From a virus: a stretch of DNA of 33,864 bases. Positions 23,804 through 29,945 of this stretch are shown in pieces; position 1 is the stretch's first letter; the number at the start of each line of letters is the position of its first letter. Below the pieces are notes generated by a model that had not been told where the DNA came from, searched no databases, and saw only the letters and a list, made by a program, of their open reading frames with translations. Both the position numbers and the translations under genes were made by a program. Location: IMG/VR virus record IMGVR_UViG_3300036770_000349, positions 1 to 33,864 of that record; one strand, written 5' to 3'.

Positions 23804-24013
23804 ATGGAAAAACCACACTTTCCAACCCTGCAAGAATTAGAGGCTCTATTTGCCGAAGACACCACACCCCTCACCTACCGCGCTCCCGTAGACCCTGCGC
23901 GGCTCCAAACGGCTGTGCGGGCGTTTATCAGCGCGTGGGACGATGACCTAACCGTGAGGGAGTTGTCGCCTTTTGTTGAAGAGGTGCGCCGCGCATTGGA
24001 GGGCAGACCGTGA
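23804..24013 (+). CDS. Small early protein, unknown
   Basis: 69 residues from the ATG at 23804: MEKPHFPTLQELEALFAEDT, then helices QTAVRAFISAWDDDL and FVEEVRRALEG. Acidic, helical. No family recognised. A longer reading from 23714 is possible but the preceding ORF occupies that space. Its end overlaps the next start (GTGA). Confidence 0.6.
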   Translation: MEKPHFPTLQELEALFAEDTTPLTYRAPVDPARLQTAVRAFISAWDDDLTVRELSPFVEEVRRALEGRP

Positions 24014-24144
24014 CAGAGTTCCACGAACGCTGGGGATTGCTTCCGACTTATCCTAAAATCACAAGATGCACCCGCAGGTATTGGATAACGTACTTGGGTC
24101 GATGTATCGATACGGCGAGGGCTACCCTATGGCGGGATTCCTGA
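24010..24144 (+). CDS. Tiny basic ORF at the end of the early operon
   Basis: 44 residues from a GTG that overlaps the preceding stop and has GGAGG seven bases upstream, one of the best ribosome sites in the operon. MTEFHERWGLLPTYPKITRC is followed by TRRYWITYLGRCIDTARATL. Not recognised. Confidence 0.45.
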   Translation: MTEFHERWGLLPTYPKITRCTRRYWITYLGRCIDTARATLWRDS

Positions 24145-24191
24145 TCGCTGTAGCCCTGACGGTACTTGCGTCGATATTGTTCGACGATTAA
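24066..24191 (+). CDS. Tiny single-pass membrane ORF
   Basis: 41 residues, ATG at 24066, overlapping the previous ORF in another frame. The C-terminal half is one membrane segment (MAGFLIAVALTVLASILFDD). No ribosome site is visible. It ends just before the terminator. Either this or the 24010 ORF, or both, may be real. Confidence 0.35.
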   Translation: MHPQVLDNVLGSMYRYGEGYPMAGFLIAVALTVLASILFDD

Positions 24192-24193
24192 CC

Positions 24194-24214
24194 GAGGGGG
24201 CTTCGCGCCCCCTC
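24194..24214 (+). terminator. Terminator between convergent operons
   Basis: GAGGGGG (24194-24200) pairs with CCCCCTC (24208-24214); an inner C-G pair narrows the loop to TTCGC. It is followed on the plus strand by TCTTATTTC, a modest T-rich tail. It lies between the convergent early operon and the helicase gene and may act in both directions. Confidence 0.65.
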
Positions 24215-24216
24215 TC

Positions 24217-25542
24217 TTATTTCACCACCTGAAGGTCAGGCTTGCCCTCGGCAACCGCTCGGATTTCCGACTTGGTGCGGTTCGCTAACTCTGGAGCAAT
24301 CCAGAGATGTTTAGGAGTCTGATGCTCACGGCTCATGACTCGGCCAACGTCTTTCCATCCGCTCTCCCGCAGGGCTACGAATAACGCTTCACGGGAGGGC
24401 TTATGGCCGTCCGTCGAGGCAGCCAGTTCAGCCAGTACCGCATACCAGGGCGAACCCACAACGCCTTTCGAGAACGGCCCACGGCGTTGCCGTACCATCT
24501 CGGCAATGAACGCCTCGCCTCCGCTCATGCCGAGGTCAACCATCGCTAGTTTCGCATCGGTAATGGGCGGCACGGCTCCAGGGTTAAACGCGCTAACGTC
24601 CCTCGCATCAAGGTAGGCAGCCACGGCCTCAAACCCGCCGTTGTGATACCACTCCCACAGCCTCGCAGCCTCGTTATCCGGTAGGCGAGGGGCTTGCGAC
24701 CAAATCACAAACCAGCGACGGTCATCAGCGGGTATCGTGATCGGCGCACGCTCGTTACTGAACGCTAAAACGAGAATTCTATTGATGACGTAATATGGGT
24801 GCTGCTGCTTCTTGTTGACCATCAGCAACTCGGGCGGCGCAGCGATTACGGGCTTGAGGTTGTTTTCCATCGCCCTGCGGTCATCGCCTTTTCGATAACG
24901 AATCTCATTTAGCACGATGACTTCAGACTCGTAGGTATAGCCCCACGACCCTGCGACCTCTTCAGCCCTAGCCACGGCTATGTTTCGCAGCGCATCACCG
25001 CCAATAGACCACAGGAACGGCGCCCATAACGTGTCCTTGCCCGATCCAGGTGCGCCCGTATGCAGCACGGCGTGGTTAATCTTCCGGTTCGGGTGCTGGC
25101 GTTTATAGGCCATCACGTTCAAAACGTGTTCGCGCTCGAAGTCAGTCGGAATCATGCGCTGCAAGTGCTGGAGCCACGGCGTCACATCCCCGCTCGCGCC
25201 GACTGGCCTTGCGCTCTTCCACTTGTTCACATGGGCAACGCCCGAGCGTTTCAGCAACTCGGTTTCACCAGGCGCATAGGTCAGCGCACTGGCAACATAA
25301 CTGCCCATGGCCGCACGGTTCTCATCGAAGAACGTGGCCGCTTCGATACGTCGAGACTTGTTGTGTACGGAATAGCACGGCGTACCCCGAAACAGAGCGT
25401 TGAACGTCTGCCGTGAATAGTCCTGATGCGTTTGTACGTCGAAAAACAGGTCGCCCTCGGCAACGTACACAAACCGCTTGAACCAATCAGCCGGGGCTAA
25501 CTGGGATACATCACCTTCCGCGAGACTTTCGTACTCATCCAT
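24217..25542 (-). CDS. Replicative helicase, SF3/DUF5906-like
   Basis: 441 residues. Walker A is TGAPGSGKDT (162-171), Walker B VIVLNEI (208-214), a sensor-type strand VLAFSNE (258-264), and PADDRRWFVIW (271-281), an arrangement typical of phage SF3-like helicases (DUF5906/D5-type). The first 130 residues are not a complete primase-polymerase domain, so priming may depend on another protein. The C-terminal 100 residues look like a winged helix (REALFVALRESGWKDVGRVM). It is the only clear replication enzyme in the window. A possible leader peptide and an antisense RNA lie at its 5' end. Confidence 0.8.
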   Translation of the reverse strand: MDEYESLAEGDVSQLAPADWFKRFVYVAEGDLFFDVQTHQDYSRQTFNALFRGTPCYSVHNKSRRIEAATFFDENRAAMGSYVASALTYAPGETELLKRSGVAHVNKWKSARPVGASGDVTPWLQHLQRMIPTDFEREHVLNVMAYKRQHPNRKINHAVLHTGAPGSGKDTLWAPFLWSIGGDALRNIAVARAEEVAGSWGYTYESEVIVLNEIRYRKGDDRRAMENNLKPVIAAPPELLMVNKKQQHPYYVINRILVLAFSNERAPITIPADDRRWFVIWSQAPRLPDNEAARLWEWYHNGGFEAVAAYLDARDVSAFNPGAVPPITDAKLAMVDLGMSGGEAFIAEMVRQRRGPFSKGVVGSPWYAVLAELAASTDGHKPSREALFVALRESGWKDVGRVMSREHQTPKHLWIAPELANRTKSEIRAVAEGKPDLQVVK

Positions 25543-25600
25543 TGCATAACCCCACTAATCTGCTATTCTCACGGAGCATTGCGATTTTCTCCGTGTACAT
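25535..25600 (-). CDS. Possible leader peptide of the helicase gene
   Basis: 21 residues (MYTEKIAMLRENSRLVGLCN plus G) from an ATG at 25600, or 14 from the ATG at 25579, which has GGAG ten bases upstream. The stop overlaps the first codons of the helicase gene. Such a layout can couple helicase translation to the leader. It is too short to be sure. Confidence 0.2.
   Translation of the reverse strand: MYTEKIAMLRENSRLVGLCNG
25542..25569 (+). promoter_or_regulatory. Candidate promoter facing away from the helicase gene
   Basis: TTGCAT (25542-25547), 16-base spacer, TATTCT (25564-25569). Moderate match to a sigma70 promoter, reading into the terminator at 25618. Confidence 0.35.
25570..25595. 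other. Inverted repeat in the helicase leader
   Basis: CACGGAG (25570-25576) and CTCCGTG (25589-25595), perfect 7-base arms around 12 bases. In the helicase transcript the hairpin would cover the GGAG site of the leader peptide; in the opposite transcript it forms a 5' stem-loop. It could also be an operator. Confidence 0.5.
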
Positions 25601-25643
25601 TCTCCTAGAGAGTCCTTAGCCCCACTTCGGTGGGGCTTTTTTT
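25576..25643 (+). ncRNA. Candidate small antisense RNA
   Basis: A promoter-like element (25542-25569) and a strong terminator (25618-25643) frame a 65-70 base plus-strand unit with no ORF. It would be complementary to the leader of the minus-strand helicase gene, including its hairpin and ribosome-site region. Antisense RNAs of this kind control replication proteins in plasmids such as ColE1 and R1. The RNA itself is inferred. Confidence 0.35.
25618..25643 (+). terminator. Strong intrinsic terminator, plus-strand direction
   Basis: AGCCCCAC, loop TTCG, GTGGGGCT, then a run of seven T (25637-25643). The UUCG-loop stem and T-run are textbook for plus-strand transcripts. On the minus strand no T-run follows, so it does not serve the genes on either side, which are both minus strand. 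Confidence 0.85.
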
Positions 25644-25962
25644 ATGTGCCGCCCATCCGTCGGTTGGCCGAAATGGTGCGCCAAGTATCAAGGACGATGC
25701 GCTCTGTCTCGCGCTTATTCGCCATCTTGCAGTACAGCGCCACAGCCGCACAGTATCGCTCATGCGCTTCCTTGGTGGCGTGGTGGGTCGCGGCAATCGC
25801 TTGCCGCTCCGCCACCGTACCCTCGGCGTGAGTGAAGACGGCCTCACGGGTCGCCTTCCAGCCATACTCAGCACGCTCCATCTCAGCCTTCGCCAGCGCA
25901 CACGGCTCGTCAGTATCGACGAGATACCGCAGCGCCTTCTCGGCTCTCTCTTCGCTGATCAT
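25642..25962 (-). CDS. Conserved phage helical protein
   Basis: 106 residues, all helical and charged: ISEERAEKALRYLVDTDEPC, ALAKAEMERAEYGWKATREA, then a second helix pair ending DTWRTISANRRMG. I recognise this layout (a short helical protein ending in a WRT..A..R motif) from recombination operons of other phages, without known function. Its ATG overlaps the preceding stop (TAATG). Confidence 0.75.
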   Translation of the reverse strand: MISEERAEKALRYLVDTDEPCALAKAEMERAEYGWKATREAVFTHAEGTVAERQAIAATHHATKEAHERYCAAVALYCKMANKRETERIVLDTWRTISANRRMGGT

Positions 25963-26234
25963 TAGAACCCCAGCGGATCGTTCAGGTCAGCGCTTGCCCA
26001 GTTCTCTTCAGTCAGCCCTGCCGCTGGTGCGGGCTTCGGCGGAGCCTTTTGGCCTTCCTTCAACTGGACACTAATGGACAAAAAATTGTTACCGGCCTTT
26101 GAGGCTTTCTTCCACGCAGATAGTTTGTACTCGACGCCGCCCACGTTCAGGTCGCCGGTAAAGTCCGGGCGCTTCTCGTTGCCTTTTTTATCGTTTGCGA
26201 ACAGCACGCCACGGTTAGTGTTGTCGTAATTCAC
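25962..26234 (-). CDS. DUF736-like, possible single-strand DNA-binding protein
   Basis: 90 residues from a GTG with AAGGAG upstream. NRGVLFANDKKGNEKRPDFT, then GDLNVGGVEYKLSAWKKASK and FLSISVQLKEG resemble the OB-like core of DUF736. After a Pro-rich linker it ends SADLNDPLGF, an acidic tip with terminal Phe like that of bacterial SSB proteins. Between the helicase and exonuclease genes, an SSB role is plausible. GTGA overlap with the upstream stop. Confidence 0.65.
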   Translation of the reverse strand: MNYDNTNRGVLFANDKKGNEKRPDFTGDLNVGGVEYKLSAWKKASKAGNNFLSISVQLKEGQKAPPKPAPAAGLTEENWASADLNDPLGF

Positions 26235-26842
26235 AGATTCATCTCCTTCAGTTTAGAAACTTTATCATCTAACTCAGCCAAAAACTCTTGCACCTCTTTC
26301 TCAAGAACCATGATGCAGTCTGTATCACGCGGGATACGCACCACCAGCAGTTGTAACTCCTCGGGCATCCTCGGATCGTATGAGACCCAATCGCACCACT
26401 CCTTATCCGCGCAAGCCATCTGCCATTGCATTTGGTAAAAGTATTTTTGTGGCGGATCACGGTCAAAAAGATACTCAATATGCGTGGCTGTTGAGGGGCA
26501 TTTAATTTCAACGCAACCATTCACGCCCACTAATCCGTCTGGGCTGGCTCCTGCCATCTCGATTGCAGGGTGGTTGATAAAGCCCACCTCGGTGACGAGT
26601 TCACCGACCTTGGCGCTATAGGCATCACGCGCTGCGGCTTCCTGCTCGACGCCCCATTCCATTGCTGCGGAAGAAAACCCCTCCGTCGGCTTGCCGGTCA
26701 AGCGTTCGCATACCAGTTGCGCCATGTAGTTGTTGCGCGAAGCGGCGTAGCCGGTCTTCGTGCGTGCGACTACATCGGCTACCTTCGAGGCAGTCACCTT
26801 GCCCAGACGGGCGGTGTGCCACTCTGTTGTCCTTTGCTCCAT
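26231..26842 (-). CDS. YqaJ-type (lambda exonuclease family) recombination nuclease
   Basis: 203 residues from the ATG at 26842 (AGGAG seven bases upstream; a GTG lies one codon earlier). RTTEWHTARLGKVTASKVAD is the family start. AMEWGVEQEAAARDAYSAKV supplies an early metal-site Glu, GASPDGLVG the Asp (about D102) and VEIKCPS the E-x-K (about E112, K114). Resects double-strand ends 5' to 3', producing tails for the Erf protein encoded upstream. Confidence 0.9.
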   Translation of the reverse strand: MEQRTTEWHTARLGKVTASKVADVVARTKTGYAASRNNYMAQLVCERLTGKPTEGFSSAAMEWGVEQEAAARDAYSAKVGELVTEVGFINHPAIEMAGASPDGLVGVNGCVEIKCPSTATHIEYLFDRDPPQKYFYQMQWQMACADKEWCDWVSYDPRMPEELQLLVVRIPRDTDCIMVLEKEVQEFLAELDDKVSKLKEMNL

Positions 26843-27066
26843 CACTCTTCTCCTGTCTCCATGAGACGTTTAAGTTCTCGACACTCGCGCTCCAGGCGCT
26901 CCATCTTTTCTGTAACTACAACAAGTCGGCTAGTTGCCTCGTCCCGTTGCTCCAACACGCGCCTCAACTTCTCGGCCAACGCTTGCGACAATTCCGATGA
27001 GTCAGGAATCGCCATTGTGTGACCGATGATTTCGTAATCCGACATCAGCGCGTAATAGGGGGTCAT
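26842..27066 (-). CDS. Small coiled-coil protein
   Basis: 74 residues. After MTPYYALMSDYEIIGHTMAI comes a long heptad-like helix (LAEKLRRVLEQRDEATSRLV, TEKMERLERECRELKRLM). Starts with an ATGA overlap and ends overlapping the exonuclease start. No family recognised; a partner or chaperone of its neighbours is possible. Confidence 0.6.
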   Translation of the reverse strand: MTPYYALMSDYEIIGHTMAIPDSSELSQALAEKLRRVLEQRDEATSRLVVVTEKMERLERECRELKRLMETGEE

Positions 27067-27557
27067 GGGTATTTTTCTAAACGCAAATGTTGTGGAGAAA
27101 TAACCCGTGTTGTTTCGGAATAGTCAGAAGGCGTCGCCTTCTCCCATGCCAAGTCATGCGGCAACCAACCCAAAATCTCTACAGCGCGTATCTCTGGCAT
27201 GACGGGTTTAGCGACGAACAACACCAAGCCCTTACCGACTTGATGCTGACGCACAGCAGCCGTGTTGCCTGTTCGCACGCGGCGAACCTCAATGTTTCTG
27301 CCAACGTCCGGCCAGTCTTTGTAACGCTGGTGATCGCGGGCATCCCATACGTGAGCGTGCCAGTAACGGTTGGTGTACTTGGCTACGGCCAACTCTGCTG
27401 CACACGCAGCCACTTGCGCCGTTCGGTCGTCTTCCATGCGCTTAGGGTCGTAATGAATAGCGTCTTGGCTATCCCACCGCGCTGAACATCGTCGAGCGCC
27501 GACAAGGTTTACCAAGTCGTATTCCCACCGTTCTAACTCAATAATCGGATAACTCAT
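27063..27557 (-). CDS. PD-(D/E)XK-like nuclease-fold protein
   Basis: 164 residues from the ATG at 27557, which overlaps the preceding stop (ATGA). CAAELAVAKYTNRYWHAHVW gives a helix with Glu, WPDVGRNIEVRRV gives the Asp and E-V-R strand of a PD-(D/E)XK core (with Arg in place of Lys), followed by LVLFVAKPVMPEIRAVEILG and WLPHDLAW. I know this pattern (DVG..xVR...) from uncharacterised phage proteins. Activity is uncertain because of the Lys to Arg change. Confidence 0.6.
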   Translation of the reverse strand: MSYPIIELERWEYDLVNLVGARRCSARWDSQDAIHYDPKRMEDDRTAQVAACAAELAVAKYTNRYWHAHVWDARDHQRYKDWPDVGRNIEVRRVRTGNTAAVRQHQVGKGLVLFVAKPVMPEIRAVEILGWLPHDLAWEKATPSDYSETTRVISPQHLRLEKYP

Positions 27558-27865
27558 AACTCTGGCACCTCGTACCATTTCAGGATGATCTTGGCGGCAT
27601 CGCGGTGGTCTCGCATCACGCGCAAATCCTTGGCCTTGTTCTTCTCAAAGAAGCCGGTAGAACAAGCGCCAGATTCCCGCTCTGCAATCATCTGATCCAT
27701 TGTTTCAATGGTGTTCGTCAGCGACCAGGCTACGATGTACGTCTCAACGTCACTCAGTATTTGCTTCACAAGTTGCTGCTCTTTCAGTTTGAGGCCAACT
27801 TGCTTTTCTTTTCGCTGAACAGACTTAGATGCACCTTTCGCTCGCTTGCGTTTAGACTTTTCCAT
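27554..27865 (-). CDS. Basic hypothetical protein overlapping erf
   Basis: 103 residues if it starts at the ATG at 27865, with GAGGAG eleven bases upstream; this overlaps the Erf C-terminus by 82 bases. The N-terminal 30 residues are Lys/Arg-rich (MEKSKRKRAKGASKSVQRKE). A GTG at 27769, just after the Erf stop, would remove that segment. The rest is helical with an Asp/Arg-rich end (RVMRDHRDAAKIILKWYEVP). Unknown function. Confidence 0.55.
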   Translation of the reverse strand: MEKSKRKRAKGASKSVQRKEKQVGLKLKEQQLVKQILSDVETYIVAWSLTNTIETMDQMIAERESGACSTGFFEKNKAKDLRVMRDHRDAAKIILKWYEVPEL

Positions 27866-28365
27866 ATTCCGTTTAACTCCTCGATAGTGGCTGCTAGTTG
27901 TACTGCCGCTTCAACGGCAGGATCGGTAGTGGCTGCGGCGACTTCATGCGTCTGCGAGTCGGCATCGTTGTCGCCTTCGGTCGGGATGCAGAACGCTTGG
28001 AAGGCGGCGTACTTGTAAGCGGCAGACATAGCCTTGTTACTGGCCTTGTCGCCTGAGTCCATCGCCTCACCTACCGTGATGACCGTATGCTTGCTGCCGT
28101 CTTCGGCGGCCACGAAGTCAAACTCCACGGTCAGCGTGACGTAGAACAGCGCAGTGCCTTGGCGGTTCTGGCGCTCGATAACCTGTCGGTCAGTCACGCG
28201 AGGCAGGATGCACAGGCCGTGCTTTGACAGCAGCGGCGAGAGCGCACCGTACACAGCGTCGATGCCACGGAAAGCGTAGCCCTGTGACTGGTTCTTGCTG
28301 TCTTTGCTAATGCCGATCTTGGATAGTTCGGCGGTGACAGAAGCAATCTTCTCGTAGACCTTCAT
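27784..28365 (-). CDS. erf: Erf-family single-strand annealing protein
   Basis: 193 residues. The ERF core (PF04404) is seen in MKVYEKIASVTAELSKIGIS, GYAFRGIDAVYGALSPLLSK, HGLCILPRV, ALFYVTLTVEFDFVAAEDGS, and VGEAMDSGDKASNKAMSAAY, then KYAAFQAFCIPTE. P22 Erf binds single strands and circularises terminally redundant phage DNA by annealing; with the YqaJ exonuclease in the same operon this makes a complete annealing pathway. The C-terminal 50 residues are variable. Confidence 0.9.
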   Translation of the reverse strand: MKVYEKIASVTAELSKIGISKDSKNQSQGYAFRGIDAVYGALSPLLSKHGLCILPRVTDRQVIERQNRQGTALFYVTLTVEFDFVAAEDGSKHTVITVGEAMDSGDKASNKAMSAAYKYAAFQAFCIPTEGDNDADSQTHEVAAATTDPAVEAAVQLAATIEELNGIWKSLNASERKVHLSLFSEKKSKLASN

Positions 28366-28574
28366 TGCGGATTCCTCAGTTTGGCGGATGCAGCGTCAAT
28401 CGCAGCGATGCACTCGGCAAATGCTTGATGCAGTTTGAAAGCGCCTTCGGCTTCGATGCGGTTGAGTTCGTTTAAGCCTTCGATGACGTTGAAGGCGGCG
28501 TGTTCGGCGCGGCAGTGCAACTCCATGAGTCGGTCACGTTCCTGCTCGGCCAAGATGCGGTAATCATCTTCCAT
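28362..28574 (-). CDS. First gene of the recombination operon, unknown helical protein
   Basis: 70 residues, helical: YRILAEQERDRLMELHCRAE, then HAAFNVIEGLNELNRIEAEG. AGGAG is seven bases before the ATG. It follows the divergent promoter at 28.6 kb and overlaps erf by ATGA. No family recognised. Confidence 0.65.
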   Translation of the reverse strand: MEDDYRILAEQERDRLMELHCRAEHAAFNVIEGLNELNRIEAEGAFKLHQAFAECIAAIDAASAKLRNPQ

Positions 28575-28586
28575 GTCTTTCTCCTA

Positions 28587-28648
28587 CGGGGCCAATCCCC
28601 GAAGTGCAGTATACTCCCGTTGACGATCCTGTCAACACCTGTTACTGT
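28587..28648. promoter_or_regulatory. Divergent overlapping promoters with central operator
   Basis: Minus strand: TTGACA (28635-28630), 16-base spacer, TATACT (28613-28608), driving the recombination operon. Plus strand: TTGACG (28620-28625), 17-base spacer, TACTGT (28643-28648), driving the Cro-like gene. Between and within both -35 boxes lies a perfect dyad GTTGAC-N6-GTCAAC (28619-28636). A CGGGG-CCAAT-CCCCG hairpin (28587-28601) falls in the minus-strand leader. One bound dimer would cover both -35 boxes. Confidence 0.75.
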
Positions 28649-28655
28649 GCAATCT

Positions 28656-28820
28656 ATGACACCGAAAAAACTACTGAAGATTTATGGCTCCCAGAGCGAG
28701 ATTGCTCGGGCGTTGGGCGTAACCAGGCAGGCTGTGCTGCGCTGGTTCAAAGAGGACAAGATTCCGCCTCTGCGCCTTTACCAGATTGAGTGCGTGCTGA
28801 AAGTTCGTGAAGGTGCTTGA
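28656..28820 (+). CDS. Cro/YdaS-like HTH regulator
   Basis: 54 residues: MTPKKLLKIYGSQSEIARAL, then GVTRQAVLRWFKEDKIPPLR and LYQIECVLK. It is a minimal helix-turn-helix of the Cro/YdaS type (SQSEIARALGVTRQAVLRW is the two-helix unit). The plus-strand -10 box ends only seven bases before the ATG, so the mRNA would be leaderless, as for lambda cI from PRM. It probably binds the adjacent GTTGAC/GTCAAC dyad. No larger CI-type repressor gene is visible. Confidence 0.8.
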   Translation: MTPKKLLKIYGSQSEIARALGVTRQAVLRWFKEDKIPPLRLYQIECVLKVREGA

Positions 28821-29643
28821 TTTGTTCAGCGGTATCGGCGGCTTTAGCCTTGGGCTTGAGCGTGCCGGTATGCAGACGGTAGCGTTCTGCGAGCCGAATA
28901 AGTTTTGCCAAGCCGTGCTGCACAAGCACTGGCCGGATGTGCCGATATACGAGGATGTACGTGACTTATCAGCAACTCGATTGGCTAACGATGGAGTCCG
29001 ATTTGACGTTATCTGCGGCGGATTCCCCTGCCAAGACATTAGCACTGCCGGAAAAGGCGCAGGACTTGCCGGTGAGCGATCAGGACTCTGGTGGGAATAC
29101 CACCGCCTCATCGCGGAAACGAGGCCGACCTGGGTCATTGCAGAAAATGTCGCGGCCTTACGCCATCGAGGACTGGATGAAGTTCTCCGCAGCCTATTTG
29201 AGATCGGGTACGACGCAGAATGGCACTGTATTCCCGCTTCAGCCCTTGGCGCCCCTCACCGTCGAGACCGAATCTGGATTGTGGCCTACCCCCACAGCGA
29301 ATCCGTCAAACGCTTGCAGTCTGGACGCTGGACTGAAGGAAGCAGAACGATTGCACCCACAAGGACGTTGGACGCTATGGAGTCAGGTAGCAGCGCAGGA
29401 GGTTTATGGTCGCAGGATGTGGCCGACGCCCGATGCGAGTCCTCACAAATATCGGCTTCAGGGCAACACCCAGCAATCCAAATCACTCAACGGAATACAT
29501 GGTGGGAAACTGAACCCGCAGTGGGTCGAGTGGCTGATGGGGTTCCCAATCGGCTGGACAGACTTAAAGCACTCGGGAACGCGGTAGTGCCGCAGATACC
29601 AGAACTCATAGGACGATGGATAAATGAACAATCCCGTAACTAA
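28807..29643 (+). CDS. DNA (cytosine-5) methyltransferase
   Basis: 278 residues from a GTG overlapping the regulator's end by 14 bases. Motif I VLDLFSGIGGFSLGLERAG (3-21), motif IV GGFPCQDIS with catalytic C75, motif VI ENV (113-115), motif VIII HRRDRIWIV (151-159), and motif X RLKALGNAVVPQI (252-264) are all present. The recognition region between VIII and X is short (about 75 residues). It likely protects phage DNA from host restriction. A second protein family is encoded in the +1 frame inside it (28937-29587). Confidence 0.93.
   Translation: MKVLDLFSGIGGFSLGLERAGMQTVAFCEPNKFCQAVLHKHWPDVPIYEDVRDLSATRLANDGVRFDVICGGFPCQDISTAGKGAGLAGERSGLWWEYHRLIAETRPTWVIAENVAALRHRGLDEVLRSLFEIGYDAEWHCIPASALGAPHRRDRIWIVAYPHSESVKRLQSGRWTEGSRTIAPTRTLDAMESGSSAGGLWSQDVADARCESSQISASGQHPAIQITQRNTWWETEPAVGRVADGVPNRLDRLKALGNAVVPQIPELIGRWINEQSRN
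28937..29587 (+). CDS. Nested WPTP/EWLMGFP protein in the +1 frame of the methyltransferase
   Basis: 216 residues from the ATG at 28937 (later ATGs at 28955 and 28991; 28991 fits the family start best as MESDLTLSAADSPAKTLALP). It is entirely inside the methyltransferase gene. It has two WPTP motifs (GLWPTPTANPSNAC, RMWPTPDASPHKYR) and ends LNPQWVEWLMGFPIGWTDLK. I recognise these, with the SPAKT start and the SGTTQNGTVFPLQPLAPLT block, from proteins found with phage cytosine methylase genes. The ORF is open from 28883. No clear ribosome site. Function unknown. Confidence 0.6.
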   Translation: MCRYTRMYVTYQQLDWLTMESDLTLSAADSPAKTLALPEKAQDLPVSDQDSGGNTTASSRKRGRPGSLQKMSRPYAIEDWMKFSAAYLRSGTTQNGTVFPLQPLAPLTVETESGLWPTPTANPSNACSLDAGLKEAERLHPQGRWTLWSQVAAQEVYGRRMWPTPDASPHKYRLQGNTQQSKSLNGIHGGKLNPQWVEWLMGFPIGWTDLKHSGTR

Positions 29644-29938
29644 TAGCAGTGACATCTCGTGGTCTTCCCAAGCCAACATGCGGTATTGGGAGAGCGTGAA
29701 GGACACCCCGTTCGGCAAACTGCGGTTAGCCGATGCGTACCTCGCTCGGATCGGCGTAGGCGACTGGCAGCAGCGGCAGGAGCGCACGTCGTGGCTCAAG
29801 AACTACGTGGGCGACATCCTGCGCTCACTAGACGACGCCACCGAGGCGTATGGCGACCCGCATATCCGAGGTATGGTGCGGGAACTGTGGGGCGAGCCAG
29901 GTGTGACCAAGTTGAAGGCTAGGTGTAAACCGGCATAA
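29624..29938 (+). CDS. Conserved hypothetical protein after the methyltransferase
   Basis: 104 residues, starting 20 bases inside the methyltransferase end. SDISWSSQANMRYWESVKDT, then helices LADAYLARIGVGDWQQRQER, LKNYVGDILRSLDDATEAY and GMVRELWGEPGVTKLKAR. Helical, soluble, no Cys cluster. Not recognised. Confidence 0.65.
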   Translation: MNNPVTNSSDISWSSQANMRYWESVKDTPFGKLRLADAYLARIGVGDWQQRQERTSWLKNYVGDILRSLDDATEAYGDPHIRGMVRELWGEPGVTKLKARCKPA

Positions 29939-29939
29939 T
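29912..29939 (+). promoter_or_regulatory. Candidate promoter for the VRR-NUC gene
   Basis: TTGAAG (29912-29917), 16-base spacer, CATAAT (29934-29939). It ends seven bases before the ATG at 29946, so any transcript would begin at or next to the start codon. Confidence 0.35.
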
Positions 29940-29945
29940 TAGCGT

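Noticed and set aside
28671-29138. A 155-codon minus-strand ORF over the regulator and methyltransferase start.
   Set aside because: No family pattern, and it would run antisense through the Cro-like gene. The +1 plus-strand frame is the only alternative frame here with recognisable motifs.
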